Source: Rhodanobacter sp. C03
GTDB lineage: Bacteria; Pseudomonadota; Gammaproteobacteria; Xanthomonadales; Rhodanobacteraceae
Direction: 5' to 3'
Assembly (NCBI RefSeq): GCF_002001175.1
Contig: NZ_MUNT01000007.1
Span: 232,155 to 296,154 of the forward strand
Length of the DNA: 64,000 nt
In this document: piece by piece, positions 18,694-27,900 of the stretch
How the letters are laid out: every line of letters starts with the position of its first letter
Numbering within the stretch: the first letter of the stretch is position 1
Translations under genes and position numbers: made by a program
The notes under the pieces: model-generated
Seen by the model: the letters and a program-made list of their open reading frames with translations, nothing else
What the model was told of the DNA's origin: nothing
Database searches by the model: none

Positions 18694-19458
18694 TCAGTGC
18701 TTCGGCACGGTGCGCAGCTCGTCTTCGAACCACTGGGCATCGTTTTGGAATCCGACGATTGCGGGTTGCCGCTTGTAGAGCACGATGAAAAGCTTGCCAT
18801 GGTGTAGCAGCATGTCTTCGCGCTGGAACCAGGACGTCGTCAGGAACGGGTCCTGCATCGGCGCGGTGGACATGAGGGTGCCATCCGCCATGTTCGATGG
18901 ATAGTGAAAAGCTTCGGTTTCGCCGGGGTTAATGGCCCGAAGCATCAGTTTGGCCGCGGCTTCAATCGATGCTCTGTCCCAGGCTCCCGTCCGGGGGGCC
19001 GGAAGTCGCACGATGAGAAAATTGACACCTTCGAAAATATCGACAGACGATCCATCGAGAACATACGCATGATGCAAAAGATCGAGTCCGATCTTGCCTG
19101 CTGGATGGTAGCTGTGGCTTGCATGATTTGGCGGCGCGTACGGGTTGGCGGCTTGACTCAACATGGTTTCGCACCATTGCATGGATTCGGTCCTGGCGCC
19201 GCTGTTGAACGTCTCGAAGTCCGCGATGGCAATGAAATCTCCAGCGGGGATGCGTTCGATCTGTTGCAGCCAGTGTTCGATGATCTCGCTTGCGTTCATG
19301 GCATTCTCGTTTGAGGCGTGTCGCTGCGTGGAACGTGCGGTCGATATCGCTGTGGTCATGAAGCACAACAAGATCAGGCCGAGTACTTGCCGTACGCTGA
19401 AGATGTGTGGTTCGCCACGTCGTTTCATGAGGGAGGCAGTTCGGGTTTCAATCATCAT
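18694..19458 (-). CDS. Membrane-anchored or exported protein of unknown function, candidate immunity protein
   Basis: The protein is 254 aa from 19458, or 244 aa from ATG 19428. One hydrophobic segment near the N-terminus (VLGLILLCFMTTAIS) acts as a signal or anchor. The remainder is a soluble domain with SEIIEHWLQQIERIPAGDF, FEGVNFLIVRLPAP and WFQREDMLLHHGKLFIVLY, not assigned to a family. The start overlaps the end of the 421-aa gene by 11 bases, mirroring the coupling of the 369/322-aa pair. A periplasm-facing immunity partner for the 421-aa protein is the simplest reading. No recognisable Shine-Dalgarno precedes either start, which also favours coupling. Confidence 0.7.
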   Translation of the reverse strand: MMIETRTASLMKRRGEPHIFSVRQVLGLILLCFMTTAISTARSTQRHASNENAMNASEIIEHWLQQIERIPAGDFIAIADFETFNSGARTESMQWCETMLSQAANPYAPPNHASHSYHPAGKIGLDLLHHAYVLDGSSVDIFEGVNFLIVRLPAPRTGAWDRASIEAAAKLMLRAINPGETEAFHYPSNMADGTLMSTAPMQDPFLTTSWFQREDMLLHHGKLFIVLYKRQPAIVGFQNDAQWFEDELRTVPKH

Positions 19459-20713
19459 AGATCGCGATGATCTTTGTGATTTTCAGGCCCGGCAACTTGT
19501 TCGGGTCGTCGTCGTTCGGGTACCAGGCAGAGGTAAACTGGACAAGCGCCTGAAATGAATGCTTGAGCACCGCATCGGCGCTTTTCTCGCGGCTTCCGTT
19601 CTCGCCGCCGGGGTAGTAGTGGGTTTCCAGTGACCCGCTTTTTCCTTCGGGGCCGTTCTTGGCCGTGAATTTCAGGCAGGCCTCGAAGGCGTTGAAACCC
19701 ATGCTGGTGGTTCCGTCCGGCATCTTCGTTTGCGATGGTGGGTATCGCCGTCCGACATCGTGCTCGGTCACTTCCTGGTCGACCAGGGAGTAGCCGGGAT
19801 GGTGGTGCAGGGCGGGCATGGCCGTGCTCTCTGGATCCTCTTTGGCGGTTTTGGGCGATGCGGGATCGGCATAGACATAGACCATGACAGCTTCTCCGGG
19901 GAAGCCGAGCTGCAGGATGATTTTTCGTGCGAAGCGAACGATCGCCTGGCACTCAGCCGAGTATTCGATGTAGTCGGCAATGGGCCATGCACCGCCTTCG
20001 TTGTTGAAGTATTTCGGATGATTGAATTTCGACGGCACGGCCGGGTTCGCCTTGAGCGCATAGCCCGGAATCTTTTTCATGAGTTCGTGTACAACGTGGT
20101 GTGGATTGGTGCTGGCCATTGGCGACACCAGTTCCATCGCCATGCGCATTCGTTTTCGGGTGACTGCGTGCGTGTGGTTGCCGGTGTCGCGCGGCTGGTC
20201 GACGGTGACGAAGATGGTGTCGGACGTACTGTCGGACAGTGCAGTACTGGTCGTTGTGCTCCAGTGGATGCTGTTGCTCAGGACGTGCACCGTCTTCTCG
20301 AGCTTTCCCGCGGACTCCATGTGCAATGTCAGGGGGCCGGGGGCGAAGGTCACGCCGGTCTTTTCGAAGACCAGACCGTTGAGAATGCTTTCGCCACGGA
20401 TGTCGCCGACCTCGCTACAGGCATCAGGTGGTTCGATCTGCAGAGTCAGTTCGACCGATACGGCAAGGTCCATCGAATGCGTGACCGGGTCGCCCTTGCT
20501 AGTGGTCCATTCGGGTTTCTGATAGCGGACACCGCTGTCTTTCCAATCCTTTTCATTGTCCTTGAGAAGATCGTGATCGGAGAGGAATTTGAGTGAAACG
20601 ATGCTGATGCTGGATATCGGCTTGCACTGAAACGGACACGATGCGCTGCTGCCTGGCGGACACGCGCTGGCTCCGCTGGAACTTGGCGTGGGTGGTCTAT
20701 CGTGGGGAGGCAC
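19448..20713 (-). CDS. VgrG-cluster protein with Cys-tag, candidate T6SS effector
   Basis: The 421-aa protein has no signal peptide and is not recognised. Residues 13-29 read SGASACPPGSSASCPFQ, the same signature at the same position as in the 369-aa protein. The central part includes WPIADYIEYSAECQAIVRFA and LHHHPGYSLVDQEV, and the C-terminal part includes LETHYYPGGENGS. His/Asp/Glu-rich stretches could be catalytic but no family motif is certain. The GTG start follows the stop of the 266-aa gene after a single codon in the same frame. The exported 254-aa protein is encoded immediately downstream. Candidate VgrG cargo by context. Confidence 0.7.
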   Translation of the reverse strand: MPPHDRPPTPSSSGASACPPGSSASCPFQCKPISSISIVSLKFLSDHDLLKDNEKDWKDSGVRYQKPEWTTSKGDPVTHSMDLAVSVELTLQIEPPDACSEVGDIRGESILNGLVFEKTGVTFAPGPLTLHMESAGKLEKTVHVLSNSIHWSTTTSTALSDSTSDTIFVTVDQPRDTGNHTHAVTRKRMRMAMELVSPMASTNPHHVVHELMKKIPGYALKANPAVPSKFNHPKYFNNEGGAWPIADYIEYSAECQAIVRFARKIILQLGFPGEAVMVYVYADPASPKTAKEDPESTAMPALHHHPGYSLVDQEVTEHDVGRRYPPSQTKMPDGTTSMGFNAFEACLKFTAKNGPEGKSGSLETHYYPGGENGSREKSADAVLKHSFQALVQFTSAWYPNDDDPNKLPGLKITKIIAIYDD

Positions 20714-20716
20714 TGC

Positions 20717-21517
20717 CTAGGTTCCCGTCTGGTGTGCGAAATCCCACCAGTTTCCCAGTACGCCGAGCGCTTTCAGATAAAGCTTGTCGACGCGTTTGGT
20801 CGGCGTGCGGATCGAACGATCCTTCAATGTCGGTGCAATCCACGGCAGTAGTGGATCGCGCTCAAAACCGCTGCCGAGCACGAACATCAGCGTGGCGATC
20901 AGGGTGATGCCGCGCGTACCGGTGATACCGTAGCCCGCACCGGTCCCGATCGCCGTGCGAACCAGTAACTGCACGTGCTCCGTGCCGATGTTATTGCACT
21001 TGGCCGGAAACACCTGTCGCAAGCGTGCCTGCAGTGCATGGTCGAACACCGGAAGGTTGTGCGGGCCGAGCGATTCGTCCGGCATCGTGCGAAGCTGTTT
21101 CAGTTCCGCTGCAAAGCGTGCGGTGTTCGGCGTGCCGCTCGCGTCGCGGTAGTCGGGAATGATGTGTTCGATGTATTCCCACGCGCGCGCATAGAAGCGG
21201 TCACCACGCGCGACCTGGTCGGCGGAAGGGGACTCTTTGAGGATTTCAGCAGCCCATGGCAACAGGGGGTCGGTGTCGAAGCCGCCGCCGAGCAGGCACA
21301 TGAATTCGATGTACATGCGCACGCAGCATTCCGCGGTGAAGCCGTAACTCTTGGATTTCTCCCATCCATACCGTATGACCCGGCGCATCTGCTTCTCGCC
21401 GAGCAAATGGCAATGACCGGGGAAATACTCTTTCAGATGAGCGTAGGTTCGGTCCTCGAAAGCGAGGGTGGCGGCACGCTCCAGCACATCCATCTGAGTC
21501 TGGCGGATCGTCAGCAT
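20717..21517 (-). CDS. Internally duplicated protein next to DUF4123 adaptor
   Basis: The 266-aa soluble protein of unknown function sits between the DUF4123 adaptor and the first candidate effector. It contains two copies of a module of about 67 residues (28-94 and 166-232). Both begin LKEYFPG/LRQVFPA, share SYGFT/GYGIT and end in LGGGFDTDPLLPW / LGSGFERDPLLPW. Helical, partly hydrophobic segments precede each DPLLPW motif, but there is no signal peptide. It starts two bases after the DUF4123 stop. Its place suggests a co-adaptor or loading factor; nothing in it looks catalytic. Confidence 0.78.
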   Translation of the reverse strand: MLTIRQTQMDVLERAATLAFEDRTYAHLKEYFPGHCHLLGEKQMRRVIRYGWEKSKSYGFTAECCVRMYIEFMCLLGGGFDTDPLLPWAAEILKESPSADQVARGDRFYARAWEYIEHIIPDYRDASGTPNTARFAAELKQLRTMPDESLGPHNLPVFDHALQARLRQVFPAKCNNIGTEHVQLLVRTAIGTGAGYGITGTRGITLIATLMFVLGSGFERDPLLPWIAPTLKDRSIRTPTKRVDKLYLKALGVLGNWWDFAHQTGT

Positions 21518-21519
21518 GG

Positions 21520-22098
21520 CTATCTCCCGAACCCAGCCGACGAGCCGGCGTAGGTCTGCTCGGCCATCCTGATGGCTTGAGACTGCAGCGAGCCGGACGC
21601 GATCGAAAACCGCAAAAGAACGTCCGGGTCTTCATCTTCAAGCATGAAGCACAGTGCAGGTCCGAACATCATCGCCAACTGCTCCTTGTCGCAGGTAGGC
21701 AGAAACGTGCGTAGCACACGCGGGTCGTAGTAGCGGAAATACATCGGCTTGATGGTGGGGTCGTAGACCATCAGAAAGGTACGCAGATGTCGGCGCAGTT
21801 GTTTGAACGGTATTGACGCGCGCAGGAAGATTCCCCAGCTGTCGCCCCAACCATTTCTGACCAGTGCATCGATAAAGGCATGGTCGCGTTCAAGCTTTAC
21901 CAGGTAGGGTGCTGCGCGTACGAGGTCGGGTGCGAGTTCGCCGGTGTAGAGACATTCGAACTCGCATTCCGATCTGACGACGGAGGGATAGATGCCGTCG
22001 TTGCGTGCACCGTCGAGCACGGCGTACAGCTGGGTGCCATCGTCTGGGTGCGTTGGCCACAGTGTGCTGAGGACTTTTTCTGCGTGGGCGTACGGCAT
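21520..22098 (-). CDS. DUF4123 adaptor (T6SS effector chaperone, Tap/TEC type)
   Basis: DUF4123 proteins bind VgrG and load cognate effectors onto the spike. The 192-aa protein shows QLYAVLDGARNDGIY at the N-terminus, GIFLRASIPFKQLRRHLRTF in the middle and YFRYYDPRVLRTFLPTC, all typical of the family. The ATG at 22098 is chosen because AGGTGA lies eight bases upstream; a GTG at 22110 is the alternative. It directly follows vgrG, so the genes downstream are the expected cargo. Confidence 0.9.
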   Translation of the reverse strand: MPYAHAEKVLSTLWPTHPDDGTQLYAVLDGARNDGIYPSVVRSECEFECLYTGELAPDLVRAAPYLVKLERDHAFIDALVRNGWGDSWGIFLRASIPFKQLRRHLRTFLMVYDPTIKPMYFRYYDPRVLRTFLPTCDKEQLAMMFGPALCFMLEDEDPDVLLRFSIASGSLQSQAIRMAEQTYAGSSAGFGR

Positions 22099-22110
22099 GG
22101 CTTCATTCAC

Positions 22111-24228
22111 CTAGGTCTGCCCTGATGCCTGGGCTTTTCGCGCGGCTTCGCATTTCTCGCAGAAGGGCGTGCCGGACTTGGCGGCATCCTTGAGTACGCC
22201 GGCCTGAGGGGATGCTGGCGGAGGCGGAGCATCGCCAGGAGCAGGGGGAGGCATCGCTTCACCCGGCTTGGCTTGGTCCGCTTCCAGCGGATCTTTCGGG
22301 GCAGTTGGCGAGCTCCCCGACCCGGTTCCCGCTGAACCGCCGCTATTGATCATCACCATCGTGCCTTGCATGGAGATGCCGGACGGATTGATGTTGATGA
22401 AGTTGCTGCCTACCTTCAGCGTCAGCGTCGCACCGGCCTCGATAACCAGGTTCACGCCGGCCTTGAGATGGATTTCGGTGCCCGCATCCAGCGCTGCGTT
22501 GGAGCCGACTTTCTGCTGCAGGTTGGTGCCGGCATTCAGCGACACGGTGCCATCGACCTTTTCGTTCTGGTCGCCGGTGATGGTGAGGTGCTTGTCGCCC
22601 GTCACTTTCTCCAGCTGATCTCCTTTGACGATCAGGTGGCGATCCTTGCCGATCCATTCCATCGAATCGTTCTTCACGCGAGCGTCCCGATTGCGCTCGG
22701 CATGCGTAAACAGCTGCTCGCTGCCCTTCTTGTCCTCGAAGCGTATCTCGTTGAATCCGTCACCGCCCTTCGATGACCAGCTCTTGAGCGTGCTCTTGGT
22801 CATCTCACCGGGTAGCGCGTACGGCACGGTGTTGTCGCCGTTGTAAACGCAGCCGGTGATCAGAGGATGGTCGGGATCGCCTTCCAGGAAATCGACAATC
22901 ACCTCCATGCCGATCCGCGGCAGGAAGAACGCGCCCCAGCCGCGGCCGGCCCAGGCCTGCGATACGCGAATCCAGCACGAACTCTTGTCGTCGCTCTTGC
23001 CCAGGTGATCCCAGAAGAAATGCACCTTCACCCGGCCGTACTGGTCGGTGTAGATCTCCTCGCCGGCCGGCCCGGTGACGATCGCCGTCTGCGGCCCGCG
23101 CATGCGCGGGCGCGGCGTGTCGCGCGGCGGCCGGTAGGGGAGTGCCAACGGCATCACGCTGAAGTCGTTGCGGTAATAGCTGTCGCCACTGTCGTCGTCG
23201 AGATTGTTTTCGCCGCGATGATGTGCGCGCAGCGTGCGCCAGGCCGGTTCCAGCACCTCGTTCGGTGCATCGTCCAGTTGGAATGCCACGCCGGGGCGAA
23301 TATCCAGATGCGTGCTGGCACCATCGAGCAGTTCGTGCCCGGCTTCCTCGATCTCCATCGCCAACTTGGTGCGATCGTCGCCGCCGCTGTGATCCAGATA
23401 GCCACCGGGGTAGCGGAAGCTCTGGAACGATTTCTGCGCGCCCACCGTGAGCATGGTGTCCACGCCCGCTTCCAGGTTCTGGGTGGGCTTGGTGAAGTCG
23501 AAGTCGCGCATCATCACGCGGCCGGTGCGCATGCGCTGCCGCCGCGTCAGCGCGAACACCACCGCCTCGTACTGCTCGGTCCAGTTGGCGGCGAAGCGCA
23601 GGTTCGTCACCTGGCCCTTGTAGTCCTTCTCCTGGTGATCGGAAATCACCAGCACGTCGGCCGGTTCGTGCGGATCGTGCTTGAAGAAATAATGGATGCC
23701 GGCATCCTCCAGCAGCCGCCCAATGAAATCGAAGCTGCTCTCGTCGTACTGCACGCAGTAGTCGAGCGGCGCGTAGGTGCCGGAGAGATCGGTTTCGTGC
23801 TTGCCCAGCTGCAGCTCGCCCAGGATCGTGTCGACGATGTCGGGGATGCTCTGGTTCTGGAAGATGCGGCAGTCCTCGACCAGCTTCAGCTGCCAGAACC
23901 ACGGCACCAGCACCGCCTCGTAGGTGGTCATTTCCTGCTTGTCGCCGGCGCCGGCAAACCACTGCGAACCGCTGCGCCCGAAACTGGCCACGATGCCGCT
24001 CCAGCACGCACCCCCGTCGTCGTCCTCGTCGCCGCGGTTGGCCCACAGCGTAAGGCGCTTGCCGACCAGCTTCTTCGCATCGATCGCATCGTCTTCCGAA
24101 ACGATCGTCAGGCGAAACTCGAACGGCTGCGACAGCGCCTCATCGCCCTCGAAACGATGCAGCAGCAACACGTCCTCGCTCAACGGCGAGGTGAGGTGGA
24201 AGGGACGTTGCTTGGTCGAGTACGGCAT
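22111..24228 (-). CDS. vgrG: VgrG (TssI) spike protein
   Basis: Trimeric needle-tip protein of the T6SS. The 705-aa product starts at the ATG at 24228; an in-frame start at 24339 would add an unconserved leader. It has the gp27-like domain (FHLTSPLSEDVLLLHRFEG, LLEDAGIHYFFKHD), the OB-fold (YTDQYGRVKVHFFWD, WAGRGWGAFFLPRIGMEV) and the gp5-like needle repeats (VTGDKHLTITGDQNEKVDG onward). After the needle comes a Pro/Ala-rich tail of about 75 residues ending in SGTPFCEKCEAARKAQ, with Cys690 and Cys693, perhaps a docking end. It heads the minus-strand module with DUF4123 and candidate effector genes. Confidence 0.95.
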   Translation of the reverse strand: MPYSTKQRPFHLTSPLSEDVLLLHRFEGDEALSQPFEFRLTIVSEDDAIDAKKLVGKRLTLWANRGDEDDDGGACWSGIVASFGRSGSQWFAGAGDKQEMTTYEAVLVPWFWQLKLVEDCRIFQNQSIPDIVDTILGELQLGKHETDLSGTYAPLDYCVQYDESSFDFIGRLLEDAGIHYFFKHDPHEPADVLVISDHQEKDYKGQVTNLRFAANWTEQYEAVVFALTRRQRMRTGRVMMRDFDFTKPTQNLEAGVDTMLTVGAQKSFQSFRYPGGYLDHSGGDDRTKLAMEIEEAGHELLDGASTHLDIRPGVAFQLDDAPNEVLEPAWRTLRAHHRGENNLDDDSGDSYYRNDFSVMPLALPYRPPRDTPRPRMRGPQTAIVTGPAGEEIYTDQYGRVKVHFFWDHLGKSDDKSSCWIRVSQAWAGRGWGAFFLPRIGMEVIVDFLEGDPDHPLITGCVYNGDNTVPYALPGEMTKSTLKSWSSKGGDGFNEIRFEDKKGSEQLFTHAERNRDARVKNDSMEWIGKDRHLIVKGDQLEKVTGDKHLTITGDQNEKVDGTVSLNAGTNLQQKVGSNAALDAGTEIHLKAGVNLVIEAGATLTLKVGSNFININPSGISMQGTMVMINSGGSAGTGSGSSPTAPKDPLEADQAKPGEAMPPPAPGDAPPPPASPQAGVLKDAAKSGTPFCEKCEAARKAQASGQT

Positions 24229-24916
24229 GGCGACGCAGGACGGGACAATGCCCCTATCCTGCGGATTCGCCACCGCCGCGACCATTCGCGGTATGGGGTA
24301 GGCCGAGTGGCCGATTGGACCACTCGAGTCCATCCGCATGACATCAGGAGATGCTTTGGCGTTCTGTCAAAAAGCTCGCTCCTTCTTGAAGCCGCCTGCA
24401 GAGATTTCTATGTCAGAGAAAGCCGCGATCTGTCGTAGGCGCGTACTGATATTTGCTGAACAAAAGTTCGCGCAAGATCGTACGGCGATGTTGGACACCA
24501 GAAGCAATAGCTAGAGACGTAGTGGCGTAGACGTGAGGCGAGGTTGCCGACACGGTGATCTCAGGGGTTAAGAGTCTCAAGTATCCGCAGTGCACGAGCA
24601 GCCGGAAAAGCCGGGTTGTCAGGGCGAGTGCGTTGAAGCCAGCGAGTACCAGTTGCTGCCGACTACGTATTTTCTTGCTGTTTGACACGTCGATCGTTCA
24701 TGGGATTCCCGTGTATAGATTTCTGCCGAAGTGACGCATGCTCGCAACTGAAAAATTGAATGCTTGAAAGCCGGGCATGCCGCGAATCGATTCAGAGACA
24801 CGCTAACAGCCACAGGAAGACTCATCGGGAATTCACGGGTTCCCGGAAGCCACGCACATCGACGTGATCCGTGCACGATGCAGCATTGGGGCACGATGCA
24901 GCATTGGGGAAGGCAC
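24229..24916. other. Divergent intergenic region between vgrG and the RHS gene
   Basis: 688 bases without a confident gene. A seven-base hairpin (24304-24310 with 24320-24326) lies about 80 bases upstream of vgrG. The middle section is less GC-rich than its surroundings and holds only a weak GTG-initiated frame. The right end contains an 18-base tandem duplication. Promoters for both flanking genes are expected here but none could be assigned. Confidence 0.5.
24873..24908 (+). repeat. Perfect 18-base tandem duplication before the RHS gene
   Basis: GCACGATGCAGCATTGGG occurs twice without a gap (24873-24890 and 24891-24908). Each copy contains an ATG in the frame of the RHS gene. The repeat ends eight bases before the preferred start at 24917 and partly supplies its ribosome binding site (GGGGAAGG). 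Confidence 0.9.
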
Positions 24917-27900
24917 ATGGACTTTGCACGTTTCGCCATTCTGGCGCTGGGTCTTTTGATCGGTTCTATAGGGGCGGCGCGGGCCACTGACCCACCCACT
25001 GCAGTTGCTATTCGGGTTCATTCCGCCGTTGCCCATGCGCAGGCAGTTCAGGTACCAAACGCGCTGACCTTCCCAGGCTTTACCGCCAAACCACAAGCAC
25101 TCACGGCCCTCGCATCCCCGGCAGGGCTCGCTCCTGACGTTACTTATGGGGCGCCATACAAGTATGGCGCTTGGTTCCCGGGTGGAAGTGGCTGTGTGAG
25201 CGGCCCCCGATTCCCTGTCTTTACAGGGCCTCCCGAGTTGACTGTCAATGCGGCGATTGCTGATTATGAAAATCAATTCATCTCTTGCTTTGGGGGCGGG
25301 TGCGACTGGACTGCTGTTCTAGGTCCTGATCCAACAGATCCAAGTCCAGATATTTTTGCCTATATTGAAGATGGCGGTGGCTGCACGGGAGGAAATGAGG
25401 ACATCTATGGAACAGCCCATTCTGCAAACGTTGGCGATGGCAACGTCAACGGTGACGGAGAAGGGGATCAGGTCAATAGTGCCGCGCCTGACGTCGGCGA
25501 TCCCATCAATGCATCAACAGGCAACAAATACCTGAAGCAGGATGATTACGTTGACAACACGACTTGGCTGACTCTCAGCCGTTTCTATAACAGCAACGAC
25601 GCGACACCCCGTAGTTTCATGGGTGCCCAATGGCGCCATAGTTTCGATCGATCGCTTCTCATCCTGGGCAGCCCGACCTCGACCATCATCATGACGCGTC
25701 CCGATGGCTCGCAAACGACGTTCACGAAGGGCGGTGGCGGATGGGTCAACCCCTTGTCATTGGTCGATCAACTCACGGAAACCGACAATGCGCAGGGTGT
25801 CGCGACTCTATACACCGTTTTTATCGGCGCCAATCGTCATACCGAAACGTACAGTACAGCGGGCTTGTTGCTATCGGTCACCGATCAGACCGGTCAAGGT
25901 ATAGTGCTGACATACAGCACGCCATCGACGCCGACCACGATCGCACCTTCGCCGGGTCTGCTGCTCACAGTCACCGACTCAAGAAATCGCCAACTCAGTT
26001 TTGCGTATAACAGCAGTGGTCTCGTCACTCAGGTCACGTTACCCGACATGGGAACGTTGACTTATGTCTACGGTGGTAATGGGGACGGTGCCATTACGGC
26101 TGTTAATTACCCGGACCTCAGCAGCAAGCAATACCTCTACAATGAGTCTGGTTTAGTTGAGGCAAGCTCCCTCTATAGCCCGTACTTGACCGGCATCGTG
26201 GATGAGAGTGGCGGCCGCTACAGCACCACCGGATACGATGCTGAAAATCGCGCGATTTTAACGTTTTTTGGTGAGGGCGCGAATAACACGCAAGTGACCT
26301 ACAACAGTGACGGAACAGCGACGACCGCTTATCCGTTGGGCCACAACGCCACGATGAGTTTTTCGCAGACCAATGGATTGAACCAGATCGGATCCATCGA
26401 TCAATCGTGCACTCCCGACTGCAATCAGCGATGGAAGACCCGTACCTACGACACCAACGGTTACCCGGCGTCCTATACCGATTTCAAGGGCAACCTGACG
26501 ACCACGCAATACAATTCCTACGGTTTGCTGCATATCGAGATCGACGGAGTAGGTAGCGCCAATCAGCGCACCACCACGACCGTCTGGAATGGGGGGTTAC
26601 GCGAGCCGCTGACTCGTCAGGTGCAGAATGCCCAAGGCACTCTGGTAACCGCAACCGCCTGGGCATACAACTATCTGGACGAGATGAACGCGCGCTGCGA
26701 GATTGACCCAGCGGTGCCGGGTGCCATGTCTTATACATGCGCAAATACCACGGTGCCCCCGGCTGGTGTGCGGCAGTGGGGTTATCACTACTGCGGCGGT
26801 GTTGATACGGTTCAATGTCCCGTGATTGGTCTGCTTCTGAGTGTCGATGGTCCGCGCACTGATGTATCGGATGTGACGAGCTATGCGTACTACATGCTAG
26901 ATGGCGTGAACCATCATCACGGTGACCTGAAGTCGATCACCGATCCGCTGGGCCACGTCACCACGTATCTGGTCTACGACGGTGCCGGGCGCGTCACCAG
27001 CATGCAGGACGCCAACGGTGTGGTGACCAACCTGACCTATACGCCACGCGGCTGGCTCGCCACGCGCAGCGTCGGTAGCGCCATCACCTCGTTCCACTAT
27101 TGGCCTTACGGAGCAGTCAAGACCATCACCGATCCCGACAACGTCACCACGACGTTTACCTACGACGGTGCGCATCGCCTGACCGACATCACCGATGCGC
27201 AGGGCAACGATCTCCACTACACGCTGGATGCGTCCGGCAACAAGACCGGTGAGCTGATCCATCCGGTGTCCAATAGCACCCCGGTGAAAAATCTCACGCG
27301 GATCTACAACACCTTGGGCCAGCTCACCACGGTGATCGACGGTCTGAACAACACTGTCTTCAGTGCGAGCACCAGCACCAGTTACGATGCCAATGGCAAT
27401 CTCGTCAACAGCGTCGACGCCCTGGGCTATCAGCGCCAGCAAAGCTTCGATGCGCTGAACCGCCTGAGCAGCACGATTGCCAACTACAACGGCGCCGATC
27501 CGGCGACCAGCAACACTAAAACGACGATAAACCGCGATGCGCTGGATCGCTTGGCGAGCGTCATCGATCCAACGGCCCTTACCACCACTAACACCTTCGA
27601 TGGACTCAGTAACCGCACCAGGCTGCAAAGCCCGGATACCGGCACGAGCAATGACACCTTTGATGCAGCCGGTAATCGTCTCGTGCACACCGATGCGAAG
27701 GGCATCGTTGGTACCTCGACCTACGATGCCGACAATCGCATGGCCAGCACCAGCTACGCCGACACCACGCTCAACGTCACGTACAAATACGACGAAGCCA
27801 ACTCGGTCACCGGCTGCAGTGCATCGAGCCCGATCGGTAGGCTGACGCGCATCGTGGAAGGCAACGTCACCACGATCTTCTGCTACGACGTGCGCGGTAA

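Noticed and set aside
22867..24438. 523-aa open frame antisense to vgrG
   Set aside because: The sense strand encodes canonical VgrG. The antisense product is Arg/Val/His-rich without motifs.
24413..24688. 91-aa GTG-initiated open frame in the vgrG-RHS gap
   Set aside because: No convincing ribosome binding site, no recognisable motif and no membrane or signal pattern. It may be chance or relic sequence.
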